A stretch of DNA of 22,164 bases from Lichenicola sp964242425 (lineage in GTDB: Bacteria; Pseudomonadota; Alphaproteobacteria; Acetobacterales; Acetobacteraceae). A program made the translations under genes and the position numbers. Every line of letters begins with the position of its first letter. Within the stretch, counting starts at the first letter, position 1. The stretch covers positions 1-22,164 of the forward strand of contig CAXTCK010000038.1 in the NCBI GenBank assembly GCA_964242425.1, given 5' to 3'. The notes beneath the pieces were generated by a model. That model saw only the letters and a list, made by a program, of their open reading frames with translations. It was not told the origin of the DNA and made no database searches. Positions 21,618 to 22,164 of the stretch are shown in pieces.

Positions 21618-22164
21618 ATGGCATCAGCCACACTCGCCCGCCCGCCCGCCGATCATTTCGGTGGCGAGGACTTCGCTTCCCTTCTCGACGAGAGCCTCGG
21701 CCGCGACGTCGGCTTCGACGGCTCGGTCGTCACCGGCACGGTGATCCGCCTTACCGACGAGTTCGCCATCGTCGATGTCGGCCTCAAGAGCGAGGGCCGG
21801 GTCCTGCTCAAGGAGTTCGGCGTGCCCGGCGCCGAGCACGAGGTGAAGCCCGGCGACGTCATCGAGCTCTACGTCGAGCGCTACGAGGACCGCGACGGCT
21901 CCATCGTGCTGTCGCGCGAAAAGGCGCGTCGCGAGGAAGCCTGGACCAACCTGGAAAAGGCGTTCGAAGGCCAGCAGCGCGTCCAGGGCACCATCTACGG
22001 CCGCGTCAAGGGCGGCTTCACCGTCGACCTCGGCGGCGCGATGGCGTTCCTGCCCGGCTCCCAGGTCGACATCCGCCCGGTGCGCGACGTGGGCCCGCTG
22101 ATGGGCTCGCCGCAGCCGTTCCAGATCCTCAAGATGGACCGCGCCCGCGGCAACATCGTGGTGT
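21618..22164 (+). CDS. rpsA: 30S ribosomal protein S1, 5' part (runs off the window)
   Basis: The first 182 codons of S1; the gene continues beyond the right edge. The N-terminus MASATLARPPADHFGGEDF leads into the first S1/OB domain (about residues 33-100: GSVVTGTVIRLTDEFAIVDV, LKSEGRVLLKEF, VLSREKARREEAW) and the second, GTIYGRVKGGFTVDLGGAMA with FLPGSQVDIRP. S1 helps load mRNA on the 30S subunit, notably mRNAs with weak ribosome binding sites. The ATG at 21618 is supported by AGGA at 21602-21605, with a long 12-nt spacing, typical of an S1 mRNA that does not rely on a strong site. No frame disruption is seen. Confidence 0.96.
   Translation, partial: MASATLARPPADHFGGEDFASLLDESLGRDVGFDGSVVTGTVIRLTDEFAIVDVGLKSEGRVLLKEFGVPGAEHEVKPGDVIELYVERYEDRDGSIVLSREKARREEAWTNLEKAFEGQQRVQGTIYGRVKGGFTVDLGGAMAFLPGSQVDIRPVRDVGPLMGSPQPFQILKMDRARGNIVV

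Overview
The window is GC-rich, densely packed bacterial DNA. The order TIGR02300-type gene, aroA, cmk, rpsA at the right end is the usual alphaproteobacterial arrangement. Together with the style of the sugar genes, it suggests an alphaproteobacterium of the Rhodospirillales/Acetobacteraceae kind; this is inference, since no rRNA or taxonomic marker is complete here.

Left end (1-2350): a short 14-bp tandem repeat, then a pteridine-reductase-like SDR followed 6 nt later by folB (folate/pterin pair), then a manganese catalase that ends in a UUCG-capped hairpin.

Sugar region, first arm (2352-8894): a divergent locus. On the minus strand lie an NADP-type 2-oxoglutarate-semialdehyde dehydrogenase and a GguC/AraD1-type FAH-fold protein. 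On the plus strand lie a FadR-type GntR regulator, dgoK, dgoA, an aldose 1-dehydrogenase and a DUF985 cupin, the last four joined by start/stop overlaps. A second arm (12298-15277, minus) holds galM and an IlvD/EDD sugar-acid dehydratase. Together these encode most of an oxidative, non-phosphorylating-entry route for D-galactose and/or L-arabinose: mutarotation, C1 oxidation, dehydration, then either phosphorylation and aldol cleavage (De Ley-Doudoroff) or a second dehydration and oxidation to 2-oxoglutarate (Weimberg type). A lactonase is not evident. Between the arms are a DUF429-like protein and a secreted multicopper oxidase behind an AT-rich promoter island.

Right half (15390-19671): a disulfide flavoprotein reductase, a small translationally coupled pair (ABM-type monooxygenase and a DUF4174 protein), a Tat-exported two-cupin oxalate-decarboxylase-like protein and a ferritin-like DUF892 protein, all of a stress or redox flavour.

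Right end (19742-22164): a zinc-ribbon/acidic-tail TIGR02300 protein, a strong hairpin, a clearly degraded aroA with a large internal deletion, frameshift and lost catalytic residues, then intact cmk and the 5' part of rpsA with a structured leader. The aroA remnant is the most surprising feature. No tRNA, rRNA, CRISPR array, insertion sequence or phage gene was seen.
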